A DNA stretch of 64,000 nucleotides. Source: JACCWP01 sp963801045 (lineage in GTDB: Bacteria > Actinomycetota > Actinomycetes > Propionibacteriales > Nocardioidaceae). Where the stretch lies: NCBI GenBank assembly GCA_963801045.1, contig CAWDDC010000002.1, positions 1 to 64,000 on the forward strand. Reading direction: 5' to 3'. This document shows positions 26,447 through 34,824 of this stretch, piece by piece. Numbering within the stretch: the stretch's first letter is position 1; each line of letters begins with the position of its first letter. The notes beneath the pieces are model-generated. The model made no database searches. It was not told the origin of the DNA and saw only the letters and a program-made list of their open reading frames with translations. Both the position numbers and the translations under genes were made by a program.

Positions 26447-27121
26447 CGGCGCACCACGCTGCCCATCAGGACCGCGACCAGGCCGGCCGCGAGCACGGGC
26501 AGGCCCGGCGTGGTGAACGGCACCAGGCCCAGCGCCAGCGCCGCGGCCAGCGCCGCCGTGACCCGCTCCACCGAACCGGACAGCCGCGGCCACAGCAGCG
26601 CGAGGAACGCGGCGCCGACCGCCGCGTCGAGGCCGTACGTGCTCGGGTCGCCGATCTCGGTACCGCGCGAGGGCGCCGACGACCGTGCCGGCGTTCCACA
26701 GCACGAACACGCTCAGGCCGGTGGCGAAGAAGCCGACCCGGGCCAGCTCCTGGTTCGGCTGCGCGACCGCCATCGCCGTCGACTCGTCGATGACCAGCTG
26801 GGCGCCGAGCAGCCGGCGCAGGCCGCGCAGCTGCAACAGGGTCGCCAGCCGCAGGCCGTACAGCGTGTTGCGGGACCCGAGCAGCAGCGCGCTGCCCGCG
26901 GCGGCCACCGGGCTGCCGCCCGACACCACCACCCCGATCAACGCGAACTGGGAGGCGCCGGTGAACACCAGCAGCGACAGCAGGCAGGTCTGCAGCACCG
27001 AGAAGCCCGAGACGACGCCGAGCGCACCGAACGAGATGCCGTAGGCGCCGGTCGCGATCCCCACGCCGAGCGAGTTGCGCACCACCGCGCTGCGCGCCGG
27101 TCCGCCTGGCTCGTCCTCCAC
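26443..27121 (-). CDS. azlC: AzlC-type branched-chain amino acid export subunit (frame-broken)
   Basis: The large subunit of the AzlCD exporter, about 225 residues. Conserved parts: GAYGISFGALGVVSGFSVLQTCLLSLLVFTGASQFA (read in part), LLLGSRNTLYGLRLA, LVIDESTAMAV and FFATGLSVFVLWNAGTVVGAL. After a break near 26672 it continues GDPSTYGLDAAVGAAFLAL to VLMGSVVRR. The span is one base over a codon multiple, fitting one inserted base. GTG 27121 is chosen because TAGTGT ends 7 bases upstream. It is transcribed divergently from kynA with almost no intergenic space. Confidence 0.85.
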
Positions 27122-27148
27122 CGACCGCACACTAAGGTGCGCCTCGTG
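27121..27148. promoter_or_regulatory. Overlapping divergent -10 boxes for azlC and kynA
   Basis: TAAGGT (27133-27138, plus strand) ends 7 bases before the kynA GTG. TAGTGT (minus strand, 27134-27129) ends 7 bases before the azlC GTG. The two hexamers share positions 27133-27134. Both match the leaderless promoter layout seen at many genes in this window, so the two promoters should exclude one another. Confidence 0.6.
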
Positions 27149-28027
27149 GGTGACGACGACGCGGTCGAGACCGCACGGCTCGGCTACCGACCGCTGGAGG
27201 CCGAGGTCACCACCGACCTCGAGGGCCGCACGACGTACGCGGGCTACCTCCGGCTGGACGCGCTGCTGTCGGCCCAGCAGCCGCTGTCGGACCACCACGA
27301 CGAGATGCTGTTCATCGTCGCCCACCACGTCACCGAGCTGTGGCTGAAGCTGGTGGGCCACGAGCTGCGCTCGGCGAAGGCTCTGCTCGCCTCCGACGAC
27401 CTGGCGCCCGCGCTGAAGCGGCTGGCGCGGGTCAAGCACATCGAGCGGCAGATGTTCGAGGCCTGGGGAGTGCTGGAGACGCTGACCCCGGTCGAGTACG
27501 CGCAGTTCCGTGGTGTGCTCGGCGACGCGTCCGGCTTCCAGTCGCTGGGCTACCGCACGGTGGAGTTCCTGCTGGGCAACAAGAATCCGGCGATGGTGCA
27601 GGTGTTCCGGCACGACCCGGCCGCGTACGAGCAGCTGCAGGCCGACCTGACGTCGCCGAGCCTGTACGACGAGTTCCTGCGGCTGCTGGCCCGGCGCGGG
27701 CTGCCGGTGCCGGCCGAACGGGTCGAGCGCGACTGGTCCGAGCCCTACACCGCGCACGACGGCGTGGTCGAGGCGGTCCGGCTGGTCTATGCCGACACCG
27801 CGACGCACTGGGACGTCTACGAGACCGCCGAGGAGCTGGTCGACCTCGAGGAGTCGTTCCAGCTGTGGCGGTTCCGGCACCTCAAGACCGTCGAGCGGGT
27901 CATCGGGCACAAGCGGGGCACCGGCGGCTCGTCGGGCGTCGGCTTCCTGCGTCGCGCGCTCGACCTCACGTTCTTCCCCGAGCTGCTGGCGGTGCGCTCC
28001 CAGATCGGTACGGAGACCGGCCGGTGA
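27146..28027 (+). CDS. kynA: Tryptophan 2,3-dioxygenase
   Basis: A heme dioxygenase that opens the indole ring of L-tryptophan to N-formylkynurenine, the first step of the kynurenine pathway. The 293-residue protein has TTYAGYLRLDALLSAQQP, HHDEMLFIVAHHVTELWLKL (substrate/heme pocket), SGFQSLGYRTVEFLLGNK and LKTVERVIGHKRGTGGSSG, where the His is the expected proximal heme ligand. GTG 27146 has the TAAGGT box 7 bases before it. The gene is coupled by GTGA to kynU. Confidence 0.96.
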   Translation: MGDDDAVETARLGYRPLEAEVTTDLEGRTTYAGYLRLDALLSAQQPLSDHHDEMLFIVAHHVTELWLKLVGHELRSAKALLASDDLAPALKRLARVKHIERQMFEAWGVLETLTPVEYAQFRGVLGDASGFQSLGYRTVEFLLGNKNPAMVQVFRHDPAAYEQLQADLTSPSLYDEFLRLLARRGLPVPAERVERDWSEPYTAHDGVVEAVRLVYADTATHWDVYETAEELVDLEESFQLWRFRHLKTVERVIGHKRGTGGSSGVGFLRRALDLTFFPELLAVRSQIGTETGR

Positions 28028-29245
28028 CGGCACCCACGCGGGCGGACGTCGCGGCCCTCGACGCGGCCGACGAGCTGGCCGGGTTCCGCGACCGGTTCGT
28101 CATCGGCACGGGTGCCGACGACCCCGTCGCGTACCTGGACGGCAACTCGCTCGGGCGGCTCCCGAAGGCCACCGTCGAACGGCTGCGGCACCTGGTCGAG
28201 CACCAGTGGGGGAGCCGGCTGATCCGCAGCTGGGACGAGGGCTGGGTGCCGCTGCCGGAGCAGGTGGGCGACCTGATCGGCTCGGCGGCGCTCGGCGCGG
28301 CGAGCGGGCAGGTGGTGGTCGCCGACTCGACCTCGGTCAACATCGCCAAGGTGCTGCACGCGGCGGCCGGCCTGCGACCGGGACGCCGCGCCCTGGTCGC
28401 CGCCGACGGCGACTTCCCGACCGACCGCTACCTCGTCGACGCGGTGGCGACCCAGCGCGGCCTGCAGGTGCGCTGGGTGGACGGGCCGACGTCGGTGGCC
28501 AGCCGTGCTCGACGACGACGTCGCCGCCCTGCTGCTCAGCCACGTCGACTACCGCACCGCCGAGATCGCCGACCTGGCCGGCCTGACCCGGGTCGCGCAC
28601 GACGTCGGCGCACTCGCGGTCTGGGACCTGTCCCACTCGGCCGGCTCGGTGCCGCTGGCGCTGGACGCCGACGGCGTCGACCTGGCGGTGGGCTGCACGT
28701 ACAAGTACCTCAACGGCGGACCCGGCGCGCCGGCCTACGTCTATGCGGCCCGGCGCCACCACGACGACCTGACGCAGCCCGTGCCCGGCTGGTTCGGGGC
28801 CGACGACGTGTTCGCGATGGGGCCTGCCTACGTGCCGGCGCCCGGCATCCGGCGGATGCTGTCCGGCACGCCCGCCGTGCTCGGCGTCGCCGCGGTCGAG
28901 GAAGGCGTACGGCTGGTCGCCGAGGCCGGCATCGACCGGATCCGGGCCAAGGCGGTCGCGCTCACCGAGACGCTCGTCGCGCTGGCCGACGGCTGGCTGG
29001 CACCGTACGGCGCCGAGGTCGCCTCTCCGCGCGACCCGGGCCGCCGCGGCGCGCACGTGGTGCTGCGGCACCCGGACGCGCGCCGGCTCAACGACGAGCT
29101 GGCCGAGCGGGGCGTGGTGGGAGACTTCCGCAACCCGGACCTGTGGCGGCTGGGCCTCTCGCCGCTCACGACGTCGTTCACGGAGGTGTGGCACGCGATG
29201 GACGCAGCCCGCGAGTGGATGTCTGCGCAGGCGGGCGCCGCATGA
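28024..29245 (+). CDS. kynU: Kynureninase (frame-broken)
   Basis: A PLP enzyme that cleaves kynurenine to anthranilate plus alanine. The N-terminal half shows VAYLDGNSLGRLPKATVERL, WGSRLIRSW and VVVADSTSVNIAKVLHAAA. The C-terminal half shows LLLSHVDYRTAEIADLAGLT, VWDLSHSAGSVPLALD and CTYKYLNGGPGAPA with the PLP-binding Lys. A break near 28500 separates them (one extra base). The GTG start overlaps the kynA stop and the end overlaps the dapB start, so the three genes form one operon. No formamidase gene (kynB) is in the window. Confidence 0.95.
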
Positions 29246-29988
29246 CCCGCGTCGCCGTGCTCGGCGCACGGGGCCGGATGGGGTCGGCGGCGTGCGCGGC
29301 CGTCGACGCGGCCGACGACCTCGAGCTGGTCGCGCAGGTCGACCTCGACGACGACATCGAGGCGCTGCAGCAGGCCGACGCACAGGTGGCCGTCGACTTC
29401 ACCCGCCCGGACGCCGTGCTCGACAACGTCGGCTGGTGCGTCCGGCACGGCGTGCACGTGGTGGCGGGCACGTCCGGGTTCACCGAGGACCGGCTCGCGC
29501 AGGTACGCGCACTCACCGATCAGGCGCCCGACGTGGGGGTGCTGGTGGTGCCCAACTTCTCGATCGGCGCGGTGCTGGCGATGCGGTTCGCCGCCCAGGC
29601 GGCGCCGTTCTTCGAGTCGGTCGAGGTGGTCGAGATGCACCACCCGGACAAGGTGGACGCCCCGTCCGGCACGGCCCGGCGCACGGCCGAGGTGATCGCG
29701 CAGGCCCGCGCGGAGGCGGGCCTCGGACCGGTGCCGGACGCGACCACCGACGACCCCGACGGCGCCCGCGGCGCGCGGGTCGACGGCATCGCGGTGCACG
29801 CCCTGCGCGTACGCGGGCTCACGGCGACGCAGGAGGTGCTGCTCGGCGGGCCCGGCGAGACGCTGCTGCTGCGGCACGACTCGCACGACCGGGTCTCGTT
29901 CATGCCGGGTGTGCTGGCCGCGGTGCGGGCCGTCGGCGACCGGCCGGGGCTCACCGTCGGCCTCGACGCCGTGCTCGGGCTGGACTGA
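29242..29988 (+). CDS. dapB: 4-hydroxy-tetrahydrodipicolinate reductase
   Basis: DapB reduces HTPA to tetrahydrodipicolinate in lysine and diaminopimelate synthesis. The nucleotide-binding motif VAVLGARGRMGSA, VDFTRPDAVLDN, GTSGFTEDRL and the catalytic EMHHPDKVDAPSGTA are clear. The 248-residue length is normal. It is joined to kynU by an ATGA overlap, an unusual partnership; dapA lies 8 kb further on, beside rnj. A hairpin follows the stop. Confidence 0.96.
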   Translation: MTRVAVLGARGRMGSAACAAVDAADDLELVAQVDLDDDIEALQQADAQVAVDFTRPDAVLDNVGWCVRHGVHVVAGTSGFTEDRLAQVRALTDQAPDVGVLVVPNFSIGAVLAMRFAAQAAPFFESVEVVEMHHPDKVDAPSGTARRTAEVIAQARAEAGLGPVPDATTDDPDGARGARVDGIAVHALRVRGLTATQEVLLGGPGETLLLRHDSHDRVSFMPGVLAAVRAVGDRPGLTVGLDAVLGLD

Positions 29989-29992
29989 CGAC

Positions 29993-30027
29993 GACGGCGG
30001 CCGTCCCCGCAGGGATCGGCCGCCGTC
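29993..30027. terminator. Hairpin after dapB
   Basis: gacggcggccg (29993-30003) and cggccgccgtc (30017-30027) form a perfect 11-bp stem with a 13-base loop. It lies between the convergent dapB and hup genes and could terminate both. Confidence 0.65.
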
Positions 30028-30047
30028 GGTGCGTCGGTAGGGGCTGG

Positions 30048-30327
30048 TCAGCTGCCCTTGACGGCGCTCTTGAGGCCGGACAGGGCGCTCACCTTCACGG
30101 CGGCCGATGCCGGGATCTGCATCTCCTCGCCGGTCTGCGGGTTGCGGCCGGTGCGCGCGGCCCGCTGGACCTTCTCGAACTTCACGAAGCCCTGGATGGT
30201 CACCTCGTTGCCGGATGCGGTCTGCTCGGTCACCACGTCGACCAGCGCGCGTACGCACGTTGTCGACGTCGGTCTGGGAGGTGTCGGCCCTGTCGGCGAC
30301 GGCCTGGACGAGCTCCTTGCGATTCAT
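30048..30327 (-). CDS. hup: HU-family nucleoid protein (frame-broken)
   Basis: A 92-residue HU DNA-binding protein. MNRKELVQAVADRADTSQTDVDN is the dimerisation helix region, followed after a break near 30250 by TIQGFVKFEKVQRAARTGRNPQTGEEMQIPAS, which contains the beta-arm with RNPQTG. Removing one C in the gcgtacgcac stretch restores NVVRALVDVV. It lacks the long Lys/Ala tail found in many actinobacterial HupB proteins, so it is the short form. ATG 30327 follows a GAGGAGTA ribosome binding site. Confidence 0.93.
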
Positions 30328-30361
30328 GCAGTACTCCTCGTTCGGATGGTGCCGCGTCCGG

Positions 30362-30946
30362 TCAGGACTGCGGCGCGGTCGGCGGCGCCTCGGGCTGGTC
30401 GCCGCCGAGATCGGTGTGCAGGCGGACCTGCTTGACCCGCACCTGCGCGTCACCGCGCAGGTCGAGCTCACGGTGCGCCCCGTCTGGTGCCCAGCCGGCG
30501 TCGGCCAGAAACGTCCGCAGGGCATCGTCGCTGCTGGCCAGCCAGGTGGTGGCCCGGGTGAACCGGTCGGCCCGCAGCGTGTCGGCGCAGGCCTGCAGCA
30601 GCCGGGACCCGTGCCCGGAGCCCCGGGCAGCCGGGTCGACGACGATCTCGGCGATCTCGCCGTCGGCCACCGGGTCGGCATCGGGGTCGGGGGAGGGACC
30701 GGTGACCGCGTAGCCGCGGACGGTGGCCCGCTCCAGTGCGACGAGCACCCGGTTGCGCGCGTCGCCGGGCTTGTCCAGCGAGCTGCCCCAGCGCTGCGCG
30801 ATCGGCTCGGGGTCGAGCTGGTCGAGCACCTCTGCGGGCAGCACGTCGACGTACGAGTCCCGCCACGCGCTCACCTGCACGGTCGCGATCGACGGTGCGT
30901 CGGCGAGCCACGCGGCGCGCACGCTGACGTCGGCGGTGGGCTGCAC
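30362..30946 (-). CDS. GNAT-family acetyltransferase
   Basis: A 194-residue GNAT enzyme: VRAAWLADAPSIATVQVSAWRDSYVDVLP is the standard N-terminal alpha1/alpha2 region, and IAEIVVDPAARGSGHGSRLLQACADTL carries the acetyl-CoA pyrophosphate loop (R/Q-x-x-G-x-G/H). The C-terminal GWAPDGAHRELDLRG is typical. GTG 30946 is favoured by an AAGACT box 7 bases upstream. The acceptor is unknown. It is in line with hup and DUF2461 on the minus strand but probably transcribed separately. Confidence 0.85.
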   Translation of the reverse strand: MQPTADVSVRAAWLADAPSIATVQVSAWRDSYVDVLPAEVLDQLDPEPIAQRWGSSLDKPGDARNRVLVALERATVRGYAVTGPSPDPDADPVADGEIAEIVVDPAARGSGHGSRLLQACADTLRADRFTRATTWLASSDDALRTFLADAGWAPDGAHRELDLRGDAQVRVKQVRLHTDLGGDQPEAPPTAPQS

Positions 30947-31019
30947 GCCCGCCAGTCTTGCAGCCGACGAGCCCAAATTCGCGCTGAGGGGCCGGATTCG
31001 GAGGGAATGGTTCCCGTCG

Positions 31020-31671
31020 TCAGCCGGTGTCGCCACTGCCCGGCACGTGCGTGGTCACCCAGGCGACCAGCGGCTCGAGGGCGCGCCAGTCGGCCGCGAC
31101 CCGGTCGGCGAGCCCGGCGGTGTGCACCCAGTCGGGACACCCGTACGCCAGCCCGGCGGACAGGCTGCGGTGCCGCAGCAGCTCGAGCCGCGGGTGGTCC
31201 TCGGGCGTGCCGCGGGGCCGGGTGCGCAGCCGGTCGCCACCGATCTCGTAGCCCAACGCCTGCAGCTCGTCGACCACCGTCTGCAGCTCGCCGCCGACCC
31301 GGGCGTCGTCGACGGCGTCGCGGTAGCGGTGCAGCCGCGGCCCGGACAGGTCGTAGCAGCCCGCGCCCACCCGTACGCCGGCGGCGTTGACCTCCACGTA
31401 GAAGCCGGTGGAGTCGTCGCGCCGCACGTAGCCGCCCTGGTGGGTCTTGTACGGCGTCTTGTCGGCGGCGAAGCGCAGGTCGCGGTGCGGCCGGAACGCC
31501 TTGCCGGGCCCGAACTCCGGCTCCAGCCGGGCCAGCAGCGCGAGCATCGGGACCCGTACCTGCTCGTCGTAGACGTGCTTGTGCGCGGTCCAGAAGCTGC
31601 GCGGTGTTGTCGTCCTCGAGGTCCTCGTAGAAGTCCAGGGCCGCCACCGGGAACCCGTCGAAGCCGGTCAC
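31020..31671 (-). CDS. DUF2461 (TIGR02453) family protein (frame-broken)
   Basis: A protein of about 216 residues in the DUF2461 family, of unknown function. The N-terminal GFDGFPVAALDFYEDLEDDNTA continues after a break near 31600 with HKHVYDEQVRVPMLALLA. The core then reads FGPGKAFRPHRDLRFAADKTPYKTHQG and GFYVEVNAAGVRVGAGCYDL. The span is one base over a codon multiple. GTG 31671 has a CAGACT box 7 bases before it, fitting the leaderless pattern. GTG 31707 is an in-frame alternative. Confidence 0.82.
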
Positions 31672-31789
31672 GAGCACCAGTCTGCCCGGGCCTGCTGCAG
31701 CGTCCACGTCGGCCCTGAGGTGCCTCAGACGTAGCCGGGCGGACCGCGCTCGCCGTGGTTCGGGATTTCTTCCGATGCCCGCCTGCCGC

Positions 31790-31846
31790 CCTTATCGGGA
31801 GCGTTGTCCTCGTCCGCACCTGCGGGCACGAGACGAGGAGGACGAG
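31790..31846 (+). promoter_or_regulatory. 57-base upstream block, copy A
   Basis: The 57 bases before ATG 31847 align without gaps to the 57 bases before ATG 32206 (32149-32205), about two thirds identical. Shared blocks are cctta, gagcgt, gtccgcacc and cgaggaggacg, the last containing the ribosome binding site. This implies a common promoter and leader for two small genes. Confidence 0.55.
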
Positions 31847-32037
31847 ATGGACTACATGTCAGCCGCACTGCTGTCCCAGCTGCTGCAGGACGAGCCGCTC
31901 GCGGGCTGCGCCGGGAACCTGCCGACTGGGGGCCGGGTCTCGTCGGCTGGGGGCCGCAGCGGCCACCGAGGCGGGTCGGTGCGCGGCGCCGGTTCCGCGC
32001 GCGGCTCGGCCTGCGCCCGACCCCCGCCGGCTGGTGA
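31847..32037 (+). CDS. Small protein ORF, MDYMSAALLSQLLQ type
   Basis: A short gene with a very strong GAGGAGGACGAG ribosome binding site before ATG 31847. The product opens MDYMSAALLSQLLQDEPLAG. It then either runs on in the same frame to a TGA at 32207-32209 (low-complexity Gly/Ser/Arg sequence), or, after a likely one-base error near 31905, ends REPADWGPGLVGWGPQRPP... and an Arg-rich tail at TGA 32035-32037. I prefer the shorter form, because a second copy of its upstream block lies at 32149-32205 and should be intergenic. No family was recognised. Function unknown. Confidence 0.45.
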
Positions 32038-32148
32038 CGCGCCCGGGCTGCTCGACACCACACGGCCGACTGCGGAGCGAGTCGCGCTGCCCCCTCAGAT
32101 GTCGGCTCCCGCGCAGGACTGCGCGATCTCCCCATGTCCGGGGGCACT

Positions 32149-32205
32149 CCTTAGGACGAGCGTCGTACGTGTCCGCACCCGGCGGACCGGAGCGAGGAGG
32201 ACGCC
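32149..32205 (+). promoter_or_regulatory. 57-base upstream block, copy B
   Basis: Second copy of the block described for 31790-31846, ending at ATG 32206, with identical length and the same order of conserved segments (cctta, gagcgt, gtccgcacc, cgaggaggacg). It places two small genes under what looks like the same regulation. Confidence 0.55.
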
Positions 32206-32353
32206 ATGACCACCATGACCTTCACCCTGATGGAGCTGGCCGCCAGCCAGCGCGAGAACGAGCTGCGCCAGCGTCGCCCGGAGCGCCTGGCGGCGGCCTC
32301 GGCGGTCCGGCCGCGGCATCTTCGCCCGGACGAGCGCGGGTGGCGCGCGATGA
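32206..32353 (+). CDS. Small protein ORF, MELAASQRENELRQRR type
   Basis: A short gene with the same GAGGAGGACG ribosome binding site as its upstream relative. It encodes MTTMTFTLMELAASQRENEL followed by RQRRPERLAAASAV, an amphipathic basic helix. If one inserted base is assumed near 32312, it ends SGRGIFARTSAGGAR at a TGA (32351-32353) that overlaps the cupin ATG at 32350. Without it, the frame runs through the cupin gene as nonsense. The span is one base over a codon multiple, as in most other broken genes here. Function unknown. Confidence 0.45.
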
Positions 32354-32774
32354 CCGCCACCAGCACCGTCCGGTCGACGGTGCGGTCCCGGCCGCGAGCC
32401 GCCCCGTCGTCGTCGTCGGACCGGGCGAGGGGCACCGGGTGGGCAACGTCGAGTTCCTGGCCCGCACGACGGACACGCCGTTCTACAACCTGGCCGTCGT
32501 CGTGCTGGCGCCCGGGCAGGGCGTGGAGGCGCACGTGCACCGCGACGAGGACGACGCCTTCCTGGTCCTGGAGGGGACGCTGTCGCTGACCCTCGGCGAC
32601 GACGCGCAACCGGTCGAGGCCGGCCCGTGGACGTACGTGCTGGTGCCGGCGGGCAACCGGCACGCGATCGCCAACACCGGCGACGCGGCCGTCCGGCTGC
32701 TGAACGTGCACGCGCCCGGTGGTTTCGACCGGCGGATCGGGCTGGGACCCGTCCGCACCGGCATCCCCGTGTGA
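32350..32774 (+). CDS. Cupin-domain protein (probably frame-broken near start)
   Basis: A single-domain cupin of about 141 residues. Motif 1 is VEAHVHRDEDDAFLVLEGTLSL, with metal-binding H-x-H and E; motif 2 is GPWTYVLVPAGNRHAIANTG, with the His. It begins, by my reading, at ATG 32350 (MTATST), with a missing C just after it leading into RPVDGAVPAASRPVVVVGPG. An unbroken alternative starts at GTG 32340. Cupins of this type are often metal dioxygenases or ligand sensors. It lies 44 bases upstream of the paa operon but has no known tie to phenylacetate metabolism. Confidence 0.7.
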
Positions 32775-32780
32775 CACCTT

Positions 32781-32818
32781 AGACGTGCAGACGTGCGAAA
32801 TCGTGTAACATCAGGGTC
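32781..32818 (+). promoter_or_regulatory. Putative leaderless promoter of the paa operon
   Basis: TAACAT at 32806-32811 (extended by gtg upstream) ends 7 bases before the paaA GTG, with no Shine-Dalgarno sequence. Two head-to-tail agacgtgc octamers (32781-32796) lie directly upstream and could be an operator. Confidence 0.5.
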
Positions 32819-33802
32819 GTGTACGGCAACGACTTCACCGCCCCCGACCAGGTCGACGCACCGGCCGAGGACGACCCCACGTTCCTGGCGCTGATCGACG
32901 ACGACGGCCGGGTCGAGCCGCGGGACGCGATGCCCGACGCCTACCGGCAGAGCCTGGTCCGGCAGATCGCCCAGCACGCGCACTCCGAGATCATCGGGAT
33001 GCAGCCCGAGGGCAGCTGGATCGGGCGGGCGCCCAGCCTGAAGCGCAAGGCGATCCTGATGGCCAAGGTCCAGGACGAGGCCGGCCACGGGCTCTACCTC
33101 TACGCCGCGGCCGAGACCCTCGGCGTCGACCGGGCCGACCTGCTCGACCGGCTGCACACCGGCAAGCAGAAGTACTCCTCGATCTTCAACTACCCCACCC
33201 CGACCTGGGCCGACATCGGCGCCATCGGCTGGCTGGTCGACGGGGCCGCGATCACCAACCAGGTCCCGATCACCCGCTGCAGCTTCGGGCCGTACGCCCG
33301 GGCGATGATCCGGATCTGCAAGGAGGAGTCGTTCCACCAGCGGCAGGGCTTCGAGATCCTCTACACGCTGTCGCACGGCACCGCCGAGCAGAAGCAGATG
33401 GCCCAGGACGCCGTCGACCGGTGGTGGTGGCCGAGCCTGATGATGTTCGGCCCGAGCGACGACCAGTCGCCCAACTCGGCCCGCTCGATGCGGTGGGGGA
33501 TCAAGCGGTTCAGCAACGACGAGCTGCGGCAGCGGTTCGTGGACATGACGGTGCCGCAGGCGCAGGCGCTCGGGCTCACGCTGCCCGACCCCGAGCTCGC
33601 GTACGACGACGAGGCCGGGCACTGGCGGCACGGTGAGATCGACTTCTCCGAGCTGTTCGAGGTGATCAAGGGCAACGGACCGCTCAACACCGAGCGGATG
33701 GCGCACCGGCGCAGCGCGCACGAGCGCGGCGCGTGGGTGCGCGAGGCGGCCGACGCCTACGCCGCCAAGCAGCGGGCGCAGGCCGCGGGGGCGGTCGCGT
33801 GA
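32819..33802 (+). CDS. paaA: 1,2-phenylacetyl-CoA epoxidase subunit A
   Basis: The catalytic di-iron subunit of the phenylacetyl-CoA epoxidase, which makes ring-1,2-epoxyphenylacetyl-CoA with O2. The 327-residue protein has the two iron-binding segments AKVQDEAGHGLYLYAAAE (E-x-x-H) and RICKEESFHQRQGFEIL (E-x-x-H), plus family sequences AHSEIIGMQPEGSWI and FNYPTPTWADIGAIGWLVDG. It starts the paaABCDE operon; its stop overlaps paaB (GTGA). Confidence 0.98.
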   Translation: MYGNDFTAPDQVDAPAEDDPTFLALIDDDGRVEPRDAMPDAYRQSLVRQIAQHAHSEIIGMQPEGSWIGRAPSLKRKAILMAKVQDEAGHGLYLYAAAETLGVDRADLLDRLHTGKQKYSSIFNYPTPTWADIGAIGWLVDGAAITNQVPITRCSFGPYARAMIRICKEESFHQRQGFEILYTLSHGTAEQKQMAQDAVDRWWWPSLMMFGPSDDQSPNSARSMRWGIKRFSNDELRQRFVDMTVPQAQALGLTLPDPELAYDDEAGHWRHGEIDFSELFEVIKGNGPLNTERMAHRRSAHERGAWVREAADAYAAKQRAQAAGAVA

Positions 33803-34086
33803 GCAGCCGGGGCTGGCCGCTGTGGGAGGTCTTCGTGCGGGCCCGCCGCGGGCTGTCGCACACCCACGTCGGCAGCCTGCACGCGCCCGACGCGGAGATG
33901 GCGGTGCGCAACGCCCGGGACCTGTTCACCCGGCGCGAGGAGGGGGTCTCGATCTGGGTCGTGCCGGCCGCCGAGATCACCGCCAACAGCCCGGACGAGA
34001 AGGACGCGTTCTTCGACCCCGCGGCCGACAAGGTCTATCGGCACCCGACGTTCTACCCCGTTCCCGAGGGGGTCGAGCACCTGTGA
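33799..34086 (+). CDS. paaB: 1,2-phenylacetyl-CoA epoxidase subunit B
   Basis: A 95-residue structural subunit of the epoxidase that bridges PaaA-PaaC heterodimers. WPLWEVFVRARRGLSHTHVGSLHAPDAEMA and the end PFYRHPTFYPVPEG-like tail are typical. The GTG start overlaps the paaA stop and the stop overlaps paaC. Confidence 0.97.
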   Translation: MSSRGWPLWEVFVRARRGLSHTHVGSLHAPDAEMAVRNARDLFTRREEGVSIWVVPAAEITANSPDEKDAFFDPAADKVYRHPTFYPVPEGVEHL

Positions 34087-34824
34087 GCGACGTGCACGCG
34101 TACGCGCTCCAGCTCGGCGACGACGCGTTGGTGCTGGCCCAGCGGATGGGGGAGTGGATCGCGGCCGCGCCCGAGCTGGAGGAGGACGTCGCGCTCGGCA
34201 ACATCGGCCTCGACCTGCTCGGTCAGGCCCGCGCCCTGCTCACCTACGCGGGTGACGGCCGACGGCCGCTCCGAGGACGACCTGGCCTACCACCGCGACG
34301 CGCACGAGTTCTGCTGCGTGCAGCTGGTGGAGCGGTCCGACGACGGCGACTTCGGGCACTGCGTCGCGCGGCTGCTGGTGTTCTCCGCCTACCAGGCCGA
34401 GCTCTACACGCGGCTCGCCTCATCGACCGACCCGACGCTGGCAGCGGTCGCCGCCAGGGCGGTCAAGGAGGTCGCCTACCACCGCGACCACGCCACCCAG
34501 TGGGTGCTGCGTCTCGGTGACGGCACCGACGAGTCGCACCGGCGGATGCAGGCCGGGCTCGACGCGGTGTGGCCGTACGTGCCCGAGCTGTTCGCGCCCG
34601 ACCCGCTGGTCGACCGGCTGCCCGGAGTCGCGGTCGACCCGGCGCAGCTGCGCGAGCCCGCGCTGGCCCACGTGGCCGACGTCGTGGGCCGGGCGACGCT
34701 GCGACTGCCGGTTGCCGACCCGGCGCCCGGCGGAGGGCGCCGCGGCGAGCACACCGACGCGCTGGCGCCGATGCTGGCCGAGATGCAGGGACTCGCCCGG
34801 GCGATGCCGGGGGTGACCTGGTGA
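34083..34824 (+). CDS. paaC: 1,2-phenylacetyl-CoA epoxidase subunit C (frame-broken)
   Basis: The inactive ferritin-like partner of PaaA, about 246 residues. LGDDALVLAQRMGEWIAAAPELEED and LGNIGLDLLGQARALLTYAG precede a break near 34250. SEDDLAYHRDAHEFCCVQLVE and AVKEVAYHRDHATQWVLRLGDG follow. The span is one base over a codon multiple. Start and stop are both coupled to its neighbours by GTGA overlaps. Confidence 0.95.
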
